Of a stretch of 63,245 nt of DNA, positions 38,780 to 46,945 are shown piece after piece. A model generated the notes under the pieces. That model was given only the letters and a program-made list of their open reading frames with translations. It was not told the origin of the DNA and did no database searches. The first letter of the stretch is position 1, and the number at the start of each line of letters is the position of its first letter. The stretch lies in contig CAIOZA010000046.1 in NCBI GenBank assembly GCA_903862655.1, positions 1-63,245 of the forward strand. Direction: 5' to 3'. This stretch comes from an uncultured Ignavibacteria bacterium (GTDB lineage Bacteria > Bacteroidota > Ignavibacteria > Kapaibacteriales > UBA2268). The position numbers were made by a program, and so were the translations under genes.

Positions 38780-38845
38780 GAAGGTATGGAAGTTAGGGAG
38801 ACAGGTAAGATAGTGGCTTTCCGAACCTGTAAACTTAATACCTTC
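38780..38845. other. Nested-stem structured element
   Basis: Three stems nest in order within 66 bp: GAAGGTAT (38780-38787) with ATACCTTC (38838-38845), AAGTT (38790-38794) with AACTT (38832-38836), and ACAGGT (38801-38806) with ACCTGT (38825-38830). It lies in the 441-bp gap between two minus-strand genes and could be a leader or trailer RNA structure. The rest of the gap to 38547 is AT-rich with nothing recognised. Confidence 0.4.
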
Positions 38846-38920
38846 GATAGAAATTCAATAGATGGAATTTTTTTTTCATTATAAATAGTTATTGTTTTGA
38901 TCTCAGCTGACTATACAAAA

Positions 38921-38959
38921 AAAGATCAGATAATCATAAAACTTTATTATCTGATCTTT
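38921..38959 (-). terminator. Terminator of arylsulfotransferase-like copy 2
   Basis: A perfect 14-bp stem (AAAGATCAGATAAT with ATTATCTGATCTTT) lies 28 nt after the stop on the minus strand, extended by a T run (plus-strand A run 38917-38923). Confidence 0.88.
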
Positions 38960-38987
38960 CTTATTAATATACTACCAGCTGATGGAT

Positions 38988-41900
38988 TTATTTAACAACC
39001 TGGAATTTCTTAATCATCGACCCTTTGTCTGTAATCAATCGGCAATAGTATATCCCTGAAGACAAATTATCCGTAGGCAAATCATAAATATACTCTCCAC
39101 TGTCCAATTGCTGACTCATTAAAGAGTAGATGACTTCTCCGATTTCATTGATTACATCAATCGAAACAAATTGAGGTAATGATACCTTGAGAGTTACCTT
39201 AGAACCCGAAGAAACAGGTATTGGGTAAATTCCAAACGTATCGATGCTCTCAATATTCTCCTGGACGCTAACATTAAGAAGCATTTTTATTTTTATGGTT
39301 GGAGTCCAGTCGCTTTCATTCAAGTTGTTCAATGCAGCTACATGCCAGTAATAATAAATACCGTCGAGCATGCCGGTGAAATCATACTGAGTGGATACAA
39401 GGTTGTTCTTATCAATAACTAAATCTTCAAATTCGGGATCTTTTGCCAACTGCAAAGAATAGTACTTAGCATCAGGACTTTGTTCCCATCTTAAAATATT
39501 TGTAATAACATTGTTGGTATCATTTTCTAGTGGATAAATAATAATTGGACTTTTCAGCCAGGTTGTGAACCTGATGGGCTTTGACCAACTGCTAGTTACT
39601 TTCGCATTCTTTGATCTGATCTTGATATAGTAAAATATGTTATAATCCAAATCTGTGATTTGATATTTATTTAATGTAATGTCATTTATTGATTTTATAA
39701 CAGAGTTAAATGCAGGATCTGTTGCAATCTGTATGTCATAAGCATCGGCACGATAAGCTTCATGCCATGTAACTTCAGGGTTTATTGGAATTTTGAATTC
39801 TTCATTCTTTGGATAAGTAATAATTGGGCTTACTAATAAATCCTTAGGTTGAGAGCTGAAAGTGAATATGTCGGACCAATCACTCTGAAGAACACCATTA
39901 GTTGCCATCACACGCCAATAATATGGCTTGTCAAATTCAAGTCCGGAATATTTCAGGGTAGGGTAATATGTCTCCTGATTTAGAATTACATTAATAAAAT
40001 CGCTATCACTTGACAATTGAACCTTATAGGTTGAAGCAGTTGGAACAGGTTCCCAGATCAGCTGCCCATTAATTGACGCATTAACTGATTTATTCTCAGG
40101 TGATTGAAGATTAGGCTGAGGGAAGATTGTCCAGAACCTCCAAATATTTGACCATTCACTCTTCGAAGTATTGTCGGTTGCCATCACCCGCCAGAAGTAC
40201 TGAGTGGATTTTTCCAGATTGCTGTAGTTGAAGGTTGTAGTTAGAATATTTTCAACATCCGCAATGTTGTTATCAAAGATTGTATCTTTGCACAACTGAA
40301 TTCTATATGATTTAGCAACAGGAAGTGAATTCCATTCGAGTGCACCATCAACCGGTGTTCCAATGTCCTGATTGACAGGAAGTTTGAGAGTAACTTTCCC
40401 TAAGTATGTTGAGAACATCCAAATGTCTGACCATGCGTCATATTTGCCATAAGAGCCGGCTGCAACTCTCCAATAGTATTTTGAATTATATTTGAAATCA
40501 GAATAATCATAATAAGTATAATTTGCTATAACTGTATCGACAACTGAATTTTTAAAAGTAGAATCAAGTGATATCTGAACCTTATATTTGTCTGCATACT
40601 TGACTGCAATCCATCGGATTTTACCCTTTAATGGCTGGTCAGTATATCTGTTTGCAGGGAAAATCTGACTAGGAATTCCAATAGTAGTTCTAAACCAGCT
40701 GGAATAAGACCAGTTGCTTTCGCATAAAGAGCTATAAGCTTTCAATCGCCAGTAATAAATTGTGAAATGCTCTAGATTGGAAAGTTCATACTGGTTAGTC
40801 GTAATGCCAGTGGTATCAATCAATGTGGTTGAAAAATTCCCTGAGGTAGATACCTGCAAACGATATTTTTCTGTAGGGATATTCTGAGTCCATTTAAGCA
40901 GTGTTGTCAATGGAACCTGAGTAGTGTCATATCTTGGATAAGTAAGTGATGGATTAAAAATCGAATTATAGCCCAATATAAACTCACCAAATTTTGTAAT
41001 GTCTGCTTCCAGCTTATTTGTTGATGAATTATACCGAGTTGTTAACGGAGAGAAATTGCCTTTGTTTTCGGTTTCTCTCCAATATATCTTCAAATTGGAA
41101 CTATACTTAAGATTTGGAATTATACTTAAATCCAAAGACAGTTTTCCGTTGAAGCTGGTAATGCCAGTATTATTAATAACCCATCTATTAGGAAAAGTAT
41201 AGCATGGCGTTGAGTATGTATAAGTAATATTATAAGGTTCATAAGCATGTTTTTCGACAGAAGTAAAACCTGATCCGGTAAGCGAACTAAAGTTAATACT
41301 AATGCCAGTTGTGTTCTTTGCATCATTGAATGATTTGTTCCCTGAAGAATTAATATTCAGGAGAACTGCATCCATTTTGTATACATTTCTCAGAGTCTGG
41401 TAGCAAACGGCCCTGGTTGACCTCATTTCAAACACTACATTTCCATTAGGAGTAACTTCAGTTGTAACAACATCATAAGGGGTTGTTCTGTGAGCAGCTC
41501 CCCATCCAATTATGGTGTTACCATTCGGAAGACGCTGTGCATTACCCATGAATTCTGCAAGCATCCTTGTAGGATAATGAAATTCCCATACTTTGCTTAC
41601 TGTTTTATTTGTTTCGTCTATTGAATACTCCACAGCTCTGGAGTTACCGTTGAGTTTAAGTACTCCATTGTCGAAAAGAAGAATATGCCCGTTGCTAAGC
41701 CGCTTTGGATCGTGCTGATGAGAAAATCCAAAAAAATTGTTTACTGTGTCATTAACGAAAGTGAATTCATTCCTGCGGGATTTACTGCCACCCATAATCC
41801 AAATTACATTTCCGGTTGAACGGTTTATCTTATAGATTGCATCTTGATTTCTGAAATTAACAAGAATATTGCCATCGGTGTCGTAAATTACCTGATTGAT

Positions 41901-42491
41901 GTGGTATGGATCGATATAAGGTGTTGTTAAATTTACGTCTTCTGTAGCATCACGCAAATCTATATGATCGAGACAATCCCAGTTAAATACTAACTTCTTA
42001 TTTTCATCAAATTCCTGAATGACAAGATCCTCGATCAAAGCATCGGCTCTACCACCAGGAACAATCCCTGAGATGTCTACTGCAGTATCCTTATACGCGA
42101 GTAACAGATAGTGACCTTGTGGTGACATGTGAAAAGTATGAAAATTTGTTCTATACGGAGATGTAACAGCAATACTATCTATCAAATTCAGATCTTTATC
42201 TACCATGTACCACTTCGAATTATTGTTCCCAAAAAATGCAAATATGCCATTTTCAAGTATTCTTAATGCAGTAAATTCAAGGTCAAGATTAGAGAAATCC
42301 TTTGAATAAGCAAAGTGACCTGAGTTGTCATATATCGATACCGTACTGCTGTTCAGCGGACCTAGAAAAATATAACCGGGTGCCGGATTGTTTAGAACAG
42401 GGATATCAAATTCCGTTAAAGTCTGAGTTCTACACTCAAAAATTGAAAGGAATAGAATAAATAAAATTATAAGTGGTTTAAATATTTTCAT
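38988..42491 (-). CDS. Arylsulfotransferase-like propeller protein with Fn3 repeats and T9SS sorting domain (copy 2)
   Basis: Paralogue of the gene at 20737-24258 with the same plan at 1167 residues. A signal peptide leads to an ASST-type propeller (about 25-500) with TNFHTFHMSPQGHYLL, DPYHINQVIYDTDGN and FSHQHDPKRLSNGHILLFDNG. About seven fibronectin-like modules follow, with YRLQVST, YKVQLSSD or YDIQIATD starts and FxxYYWRLKA-type centres. A C-terminal sorting domain (GIYPIPVSSGSKVT to MIKKFQVVK) ends it. AGGAG lies 6 nt before the ATG. The paired His residues of the family are kept in both copies. Substrate and activity are unknown. Confidence 0.85.
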   Translation of the reverse strand: MKIFKPLIILFILFLSIFECRTQTLTEFDIPVLNNPAPGYIFLGPLNSSTVSIYDNSGHFAYSKDFSNLDLEFTALRILENGIFAFFGNNNSKWYMVDKDLNLIDSIAVTSPYRTNFHTFHMSPQGHYLLLAYKDTAVDISGIVPGGRADALIEDLVIQEFDENKKLVFNWDCLDHIDLRDATEDVNLTTPYIDPYHINQVIYDTDGNILVNFRNQDAIYKINRSTGNVIWIMGGSKSRRNEFTFVNDTVNNFFGFSHQHDPKRLSNGHILLFDNGVLKLNGNSRAVEYSIDETNKTVSKVWEFHYPTRMLAEFMGNAQRLPNGNTIIGWGAAHRTTPYDVVTTEVTPNGNVVFEMRSTRAVCYQTLRNVYKMDAVLLNINSSGNKSFNDAKNTTGISINFSSLTGSGFTSVEKHAYEPYNITYTYSTPCYTFPNRWVINNTGITSFNGKLSLDLSIIPNLKYSSNLKIYWRETENKGNFSPLTTRYNSSTNKLEADITKFGEFILGYNSIFNPSLTYPRYDTTQVPLTTLLKWTQNIPTEKYRLQVSTSGNFSTTLIDTTGITTNQYELSNLEHFTIYYWRLKAYSSLCESNWSYSSWFRTTIGIPSQIFPANRYTDQPLKGKIRWIAVKYADKYKVQISLDSTFKNSVVDTVIANYTYYDYSDFKYNSKYYWRVAAGSYGKYDAWSDIWMFSTYLGKVTLKLPVNQDIGTPVDGALEWNSLPVAKSYRIQLCKDTIFDNNIADVENILTTTFNYSNLEKSTQYFWRVMATDNTSKSEWSNIWRFWTIFPQPNLQSPENKSVNASINGQLIWEPVPTASTYKVQLSSDSDFINVILNQETYYPTLKYSGLEFDKPYYWRVMATNGVLQSDWSDIFTFSSQPKDLLVSPIITYPKNEEFKIPINPEVTWHEAYRADAYDIQIATDPAFNSVIKSINDITLNKYQITDLDYNIFYYIKIRSKNAKVTSSWSKPIRFTTWLKSPIIIYPLENDTNNVITNILRWEQSPDAKYYSLQLAKDPEFEDLVIDKNNLVSTQYDFTGMLDGIYYYWHVAALNNLNESDWTPTIKIKMLLNVSVQENIESIDTFGIYPIPVSSGSKVTLKVSLPQFVSIDVINEIGEVIYSLMSQQLDSGEYIYDLPTDNLSSGIYYCRLITDKGSMIKKFQVVK

Positions 42492-42916
42492 AGATTTCTC
42501 CTAATTTGACTTGTGAAAATGCACAGCCAATTTGATAAACAATTAAATGCTGACAAAGTATAAATGAACAGATCAAGTACATATTAAATGAGAAAATTAA
42601 TTATGTTTAACTACACTGTACTAGTTATGACATATTATTTATAGAATAAAAACTTTATACTCGAACAGCATTAATTTTTATTTTAAAAATATTATAGGAA
42701 TACCTTCAAACAACTCCTACTAATTTATTTATTTTTCTTGACTTATAATAATTTTTCGATTTACAATTATATCATTTTTTATTAGTAATCGACATATTTT
42801 CCCAAAAATGGAGATTTGTTCGTCATTTGAGATTGGATTATAGAATTAACAATTTTTTAATTGTTAATTTTGTAAATATTTTTTTTAAGAAATTCGAAAT
42901 ATACACAGGAAAATAA
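42492..42916. other. AT-rich divergent intergenic region
   Basis: Between two divergent T9SS-cargo genes. It holds a possible -7 element TAATTTTG at 42865-42872 for the rightward gene, without a clear -33. No open reading frame, RNA or repeat was recognised. Confidence 0.4.
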
Positions 42917-45703
42917 ATGAAGAAGTCAGTTGTAATATTTTTTCTAATGAGCTTTTTAACAAATTTTGCTAGTTCAGGCGAGAACAAACAGTCACCTTAT
43001 CAATCAAGAAAAATCCTGGATAAAACCCAAAGACTGATATATAATGCGGAATATGAATTTGAAAGAACAAAAGATCCCGCAACCGGTAAACTTCCTCCAA
43101 ACATAAAAGAAAAGGAAATGAAGTTTACTTCAACGATTCCTACTGTTGAACAGGCAAGAGCTTTGAGTAAACTTAGCGGCAATCCAGCGGTTATACAGGC
43201 TCAGAACTGGAAACCACGCGGTCCTTGGAATACAGGCGGAAGATTCAACTGCATAGTATTTGATTTAAATAATGAGAATATCATACTCGCTGGTTCAGCA
43301 TCCGGTGGCATCTGGCGTTCAATTGACAAAGGAAGTTCCTGGCTGAAGGTTACTCCTTCCGATGCTGTGCAAAGTGCCTATTGTATTGTTCAGGATCCAC
43401 GACCCGGCAAAAACAGTATATGGTATTGCGGAACCGGAGAAATGCTAAGTACAACCGAAAGACAGTTTAGTCTGGACAGCCGTACATTTTTATCGGGTAA
43501 TGGAATATATAAATCAACAGATAACGGCGTTACATGGAAAGTTCTTAGTTCCACTCAGGGTAACGCTACCGACAATCTTACCGACACATTCCAGGGAATA
43601 TGGAATATCTCCCTCGATAAAACAAATACAAATCAGGATGTGGTACTAGCTGCCTGTTATGGCGGGATAATGCGTTCAACCGATGGCGGCACTAGCTGGA
43701 CATCCGTACTGGGCGATCAGGTGAATAAATCATTTGGTACCGCAGTCATCCAATCTGGCAATGGTGTTTTCTTTGCCGGATTGTCAAGGATAACTCTTAA
43801 TAACGTCAAACCCACTCAAATGGGTATCTACCGTTCGGTTGACGGCATTAATTGGTCTAAAATAAATCCAGCAGGATTCCCTGATACTACAAGAGTTATA
43901 AAGTTTGATGTAACAAAAGCTAACGATAATGTTCTCTATATTCTCACCGAAAAGCCACAGGTTGGGCTTTATCCCTGGTATTTTGGTACAACGAGACGCT
44001 ACCATTCTCTTTTCAAATATGTTGATGAGCCAATAAGTGGGAATGGAACCTCACAGGATCGTTCTGAATTTGTACCAAATACTGCACACGGAGTACAGGC
44101 TTTTAGTTCTTTAGGTGGTTATGCCCTTGCGCTAAAAGTTTCTCCCGCAGATGAGAACTTCGTTGCTATCGGCGGTACAAGTCTTTACGTTTCATCCACA
44201 GGTTTTGCTAATGCAACAATGAATCACATCGGCGGATATTATCCTCAGGGTGGATATGATATGGGGAATCAATACTGTCATCCCGATATTCATGGTTTGG
44301 CATTTCTGCCGTCAAATCCCAATTCACTATACGTAGCCGATGACGGCGGTATTCACATGACCTCAAATGCAAAAGCAAATCAGCCGGAATGGGTGTCTCT
44401 CAATAATGGGTTGATGGCATCGCAGTTCTACTCAATCGCTCTTGATCATGCTGTTCCGGGAGATAATCTGATATTCGGCGGGCTTCAGGATAATTTTTCT
44501 CAATATACTTACACAGAAAATCTAAACGATATTTGGGCAGCCGTTATCGGAGCTGACGGTATGGATGCTCTTATAGCTGACAATAAAACATTTTTGATAG
44601 GCTCATGGTACAATGGCTCAATTGAAACATTCAGATTCAATTCTCAAAAGGAAGTGTTTGACGAAATGTATCAGAGACCAGACAATATCAAAGATAATAT
44701 GGTAGATTTTTATACTCGTTTTGTTCTTGACCCCAATAACCAGAAAACGCTCTATCTTCCTGCCAAAACCCGTTTGTTCCGTAAGGACGATATGGAAGCA
44801 GCATCCAGAGATACCTCTCTTAGAAATTCGGGCTGGTTTGAGATCAAGAATCTGGGAATCCCTACTACAGAATCGATAACTGCTATAAGCGTTTGCAAAG
44901 CTAATCCTAACAGAGTTTATATTGGCACAAGCAGAGGTGTTTTCTACAAAATTGATGAGGCTCAGAGTGCAACCCCGACTATTACCAAGCTGACGTTTGT
45001 TTTCCCGAAGGATGCATTTACTTCTTCTATTGACATCGATCCTAAAAATTCAAATAATATCATTGTAAGTTTTTCAAACTATAATATTCAAAGTATTTAC
45101 TCTACTACTGATGGTGGTACAATTTGGAATCCTATAAGCGGCAATCTTGAAGAAAAGCCTGACGGTAAGGGTGCCGGACCTTCTGTGCGTTGGATAAAAT
45201 CAGCGTTTACAAAGGATGGTACGATTGTTTTTGCAGGAACAAGTGCAGGACTTTACTCTACTTTTCTACTAGCCGGAATGAGCACAGAATGGAGAAAAGA
45301 AGGCTCCACAACAATCGGTAATCTTATAGTTGATAAAATAGATTTCCGCGAGAGTGATGGGAAAGTTCTTATTGCCACTCAGGGTGGTGGTGTTTACAGC
45401 ACAAACGTTAAATATTCAGGTGTGCAAGAACAAACCGATTTTGGTTTCTATCTGGAGAAATGCTTGCCAAATCCTGTCAATCAGGGTGCCGAAATTTCAT
45501 TCACTCTTGATAAGCAATCATCAATCGAACTGATACTATTCAGCTCCAACGGTCAAAGGCTTGACATGATTAGTGGCGGAGTTTATTCAGCTGGCAGGCA
45601 CACTATTAGCTATAATACTTCAAAGCTTCCGAGTGGAGTCTATTTCTACACATTAATCAACGGTAGAGAAAGGCTGACTCAAAGCTTAGTGATTGAGAGA
45701 TAA
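42917..45703 (+). CDS. VPS10/BNR-repeat propeller protein with T9SS sorting domain
   Basis: A 928-residue exported protein of the sortilin-like (VPS10/WD40-YVTN-BNR) propeller group. The N-terminal propart contains KEKEMKFTSTIPTVEQA. From about residue 100 there are BNR-type repeats with S-x-D-x-G-x-x-W cores (RSIDKGSSWLKV, KSTDNGVTWKVL, RSTDGGTSWTSV, RSVDGINWSKI, STTDGGTIWNPI), building one or two propellers to about residue 830. The end is a sorting domain (CLPNPVNQGAEISF to LTQSLVIER). Relatives include secreted glycosidase-like and peptidase-associated proteins; catalytic residues cannot be named. AGGAAAA is placed well before the ATG. Confidence 0.83.
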   Translation: MKKSVVIFFLMSFLTNFASSGENKQSPYQSRKILDKTQRLIYNAEYEFERTKDPATGKLPPNIKEKEMKFTSTIPTVEQARALSKLSGNPAVIQAQNWKPRGPWNTGGRFNCIVFDLNNENIILAGSASGGIWRSIDKGSSWLKVTPSDAVQSAYCIVQDPRPGKNSIWYCGTGEMLSTTERQFSLDSRTFLSGNGIYKSTDNGVTWKVLSSTQGNATDNLTDTFQGIWNISLDKTNTNQDVVLAACYGGIMRSTDGGTSWTSVLGDQVNKSFGTAVIQSGNGVFFAGLSRITLNNVKPTQMGIYRSVDGINWSKINPAGFPDTTRVIKFDVTKANDNVLYILTEKPQVGLYPWYFGTTRRYHSLFKYVDEPISGNGTSQDRSEFVPNTAHGVQAFSSLGGYALALKVSPADENFVAIGGTSLYVSSTGFANATMNHIGGYYPQGGYDMGNQYCHPDIHGLAFLPSNPNSLYVADDGGIHMTSNAKANQPEWVSLNNGLMASQFYSIALDHAVPGDNLIFGGLQDNFSQYTYTENLNDIWAAVIGADGMDALIADNKTFLIGSWYNGSIETFRFNSQKEVFDEMYQRPDNIKDNMVDFYTRFVLDPNNQKTLYLPAKTRLFRKDDMEAASRDTSLRNSGWFEIKNLGIPTTESITAISVCKANPNRVYIGTSRGVFYKIDEAQSATPTITKLTFVFPKDAFTSSIDIDPKNSNNIIVSFSNYNIQSIYSTTDGGTIWNPISGNLEEKPDGKGAGPSVRWIKSAFTKDGTIVFAGTSAGLYSTFLLAGMSTEWRKEGSTTIGNLIVDKIDFRESDGKVLIATQGGGVYSTNVKYSGVQEQTDFGFYLEKCLPNPVNQGAEISFTLDKQSSIELILFSSNGQRLDMISGGVYSAGRHTISYNTSKLPSGVYFYTLINGRERLTQSLVIER

Positions 45704-45909
45704 GAACAATTATAAAATTTTTGGTGATTATGATTATCGTTATTTAGTGTGATCTGAAGAATTTTCCGAATAAGATGCTTATATGACTGTATGTTTTTCC
45801 AGATCATATCTCACATCTGACGGGGTTAAATATCAATATCATAGATTTGATTTTTCCCATAGGGAAAAGATATTAATAGCAACAATATTCCCCAGACCAC
45901 CAAAGCTCC

Positions 45910-46173
45910 TTAGGAGCGAAATAGATTTGAGTCGCCTTTGCGGGCAGGAATAAGATTATGGTCTGATAAAAAATTATTTCCATCACTCCTGTAACTTTTT
46001 CCGGTTTTTATGTGTTTTAGTATTATATTTGTATACAAATATTCAATTTTAGAAGCATAAAGTATGGAGAAGCTCATCATCACTATATTCATTATAACAT
46101 TCTTCCCTATTCTTTGCTTTGCTGTCTGGATTTTGAAGTCTTTGTCGAATATTCGCTTATTTCGCCTATCCAT
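45910..46173 (-). CDS. Possible small protein, doubtful
   Basis: An 87-codon frame in the 558-bp gap 45704-46261. It is listed because its ATG at 46173 has a strong AAAGGAG ribosome site 6 nt upstream. The product is basic at the N-terminus (MDRRNKRIFDKDFK) with a short hydrophobic stretch (VIMNIVMMSFSILY). No family was recognised. The last third runs into a palindrome (GCTCC-TTA-GGAGC at 45905-45917) of the sort found in dispersed repeats, so the true 3' end may have been altered. The remainder of the gap shows a weak hairpin at 45852-45868 and nothing else. Confidence 0.3.
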   Translation of the reverse strand: MDRRNKRIFDKDFKIQTAKQRIGKNVIMNIVMMSFSILYASKIEYLYTNIILKHIKTGKSYRSDGNNFLSDHNLIPARKGDSNLFRS

Positions 46174-46261
46174 CTTGATCTCCTTTCATTGCTAAATATT
46201 AAATTTAACAATTTTTCCTCTCTCTTCCTACTGTATCTCATACTGGTTCAAGATCATATGA

Positions 46262-46936
46262 TTACTCTTTTGTTGCAATAATCCTATAAAAAGGGATGTT
46301 CATTTTTCGGCAGAATGTTTCTTTGTTGGTTATGGGTAATCCCCATTCATCGTCACTTTCTATCAATTTTGCGGTTAGAGATTTCAAATCTTTCAGCATT
46401 TCCAGATGATATTCGTGTACTTCTTCGACATCAGTTGCGAGGAACAATCTGCCACCAGGCTTTAATACTCTGATGAATTCGAGCAAAACAGGATTATTGA
46501 AAGCTCTGCGTTTGTGGTGCTTCTTCTTGGGCCATGGATCTGGGAAAAGATAATATATCTCTTCGATAGAATCACTAGTAATAAATCCTATACCATTGAC
46601 AACGCTATACCACAGAATGCCGCAGTTGGGTATGCTTTCGCCCGAAATCACTGCCTTCAGCCAATCAACAGCACCTTTGCGGACTTCGATGCCCAATATG
46701 TTAATTTCCGGATATGCCTCGGCAGTATCTAGCAGAAGTCTGCCCTTGCCGCAACCTACATCGAGTCTGGATGGCGGGAGTGAATTGCTGTAAACATCTT
46801 TCCACTCGATTGATTCAATCAATGGTGGATAGAAGTTCGGCACTTCCTTCAGCTCACTCAATGGCAGATAAAGGTTAGGCGATGTGTGATGCCTCATCCT
46901 GTTAGGAAGAGGATATTTTTCTGAATCTATTTTCAA
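46262..46936 (-). CDS. trmB: tRNA (guanine-N7-)-methyltransferase
   Basis: Makes m7G46 in the variable loop of tRNAs using SAM. The Rossmann core has LDVGCGKGRLLLDTAEAYP (about residues 58-76) and GIEVRKGAV. The family signature is YLFPDPWPKKKHHKRR (about 128-143), with a C-terminal FLATDVEEVHEY. The 224-residue length is standard. The start is a TTG, 9 nt after the pheT stop and without a strong ribosome site, so translation is likely coupled to pheT. Confidence 0.94.
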   Translation of the reverse strand: MKIDSEKYPLPNRMRHHTSPNLYLPLSELKEVPNFYPPLIESIEWKDVYSNSLPPSRLDVGCGKGRLLLDTAEAYPEINILGIEVRKGAVDWLKAVISGESIPNCGILWYSVVNGIGFITSDSIEEIYYLFPDPWPKKKHHKRRAFNNPVLLEFIRVLKPGGRLFLATDVEEVHEYHLEMLKDLKSLTAKLIESDDEWGLPITNKETFCRKMNIPFYRIIATKE

Positions 46937-46945
46937 TTTGTTGTT

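Noticed and set aside
45852-45868. TTTTCCC-GGGAAAA hairpin as terminator of the BNR-repeat gene
   Set aside because: It is about 150 nt past the stop and not followed by a T run on either strand.
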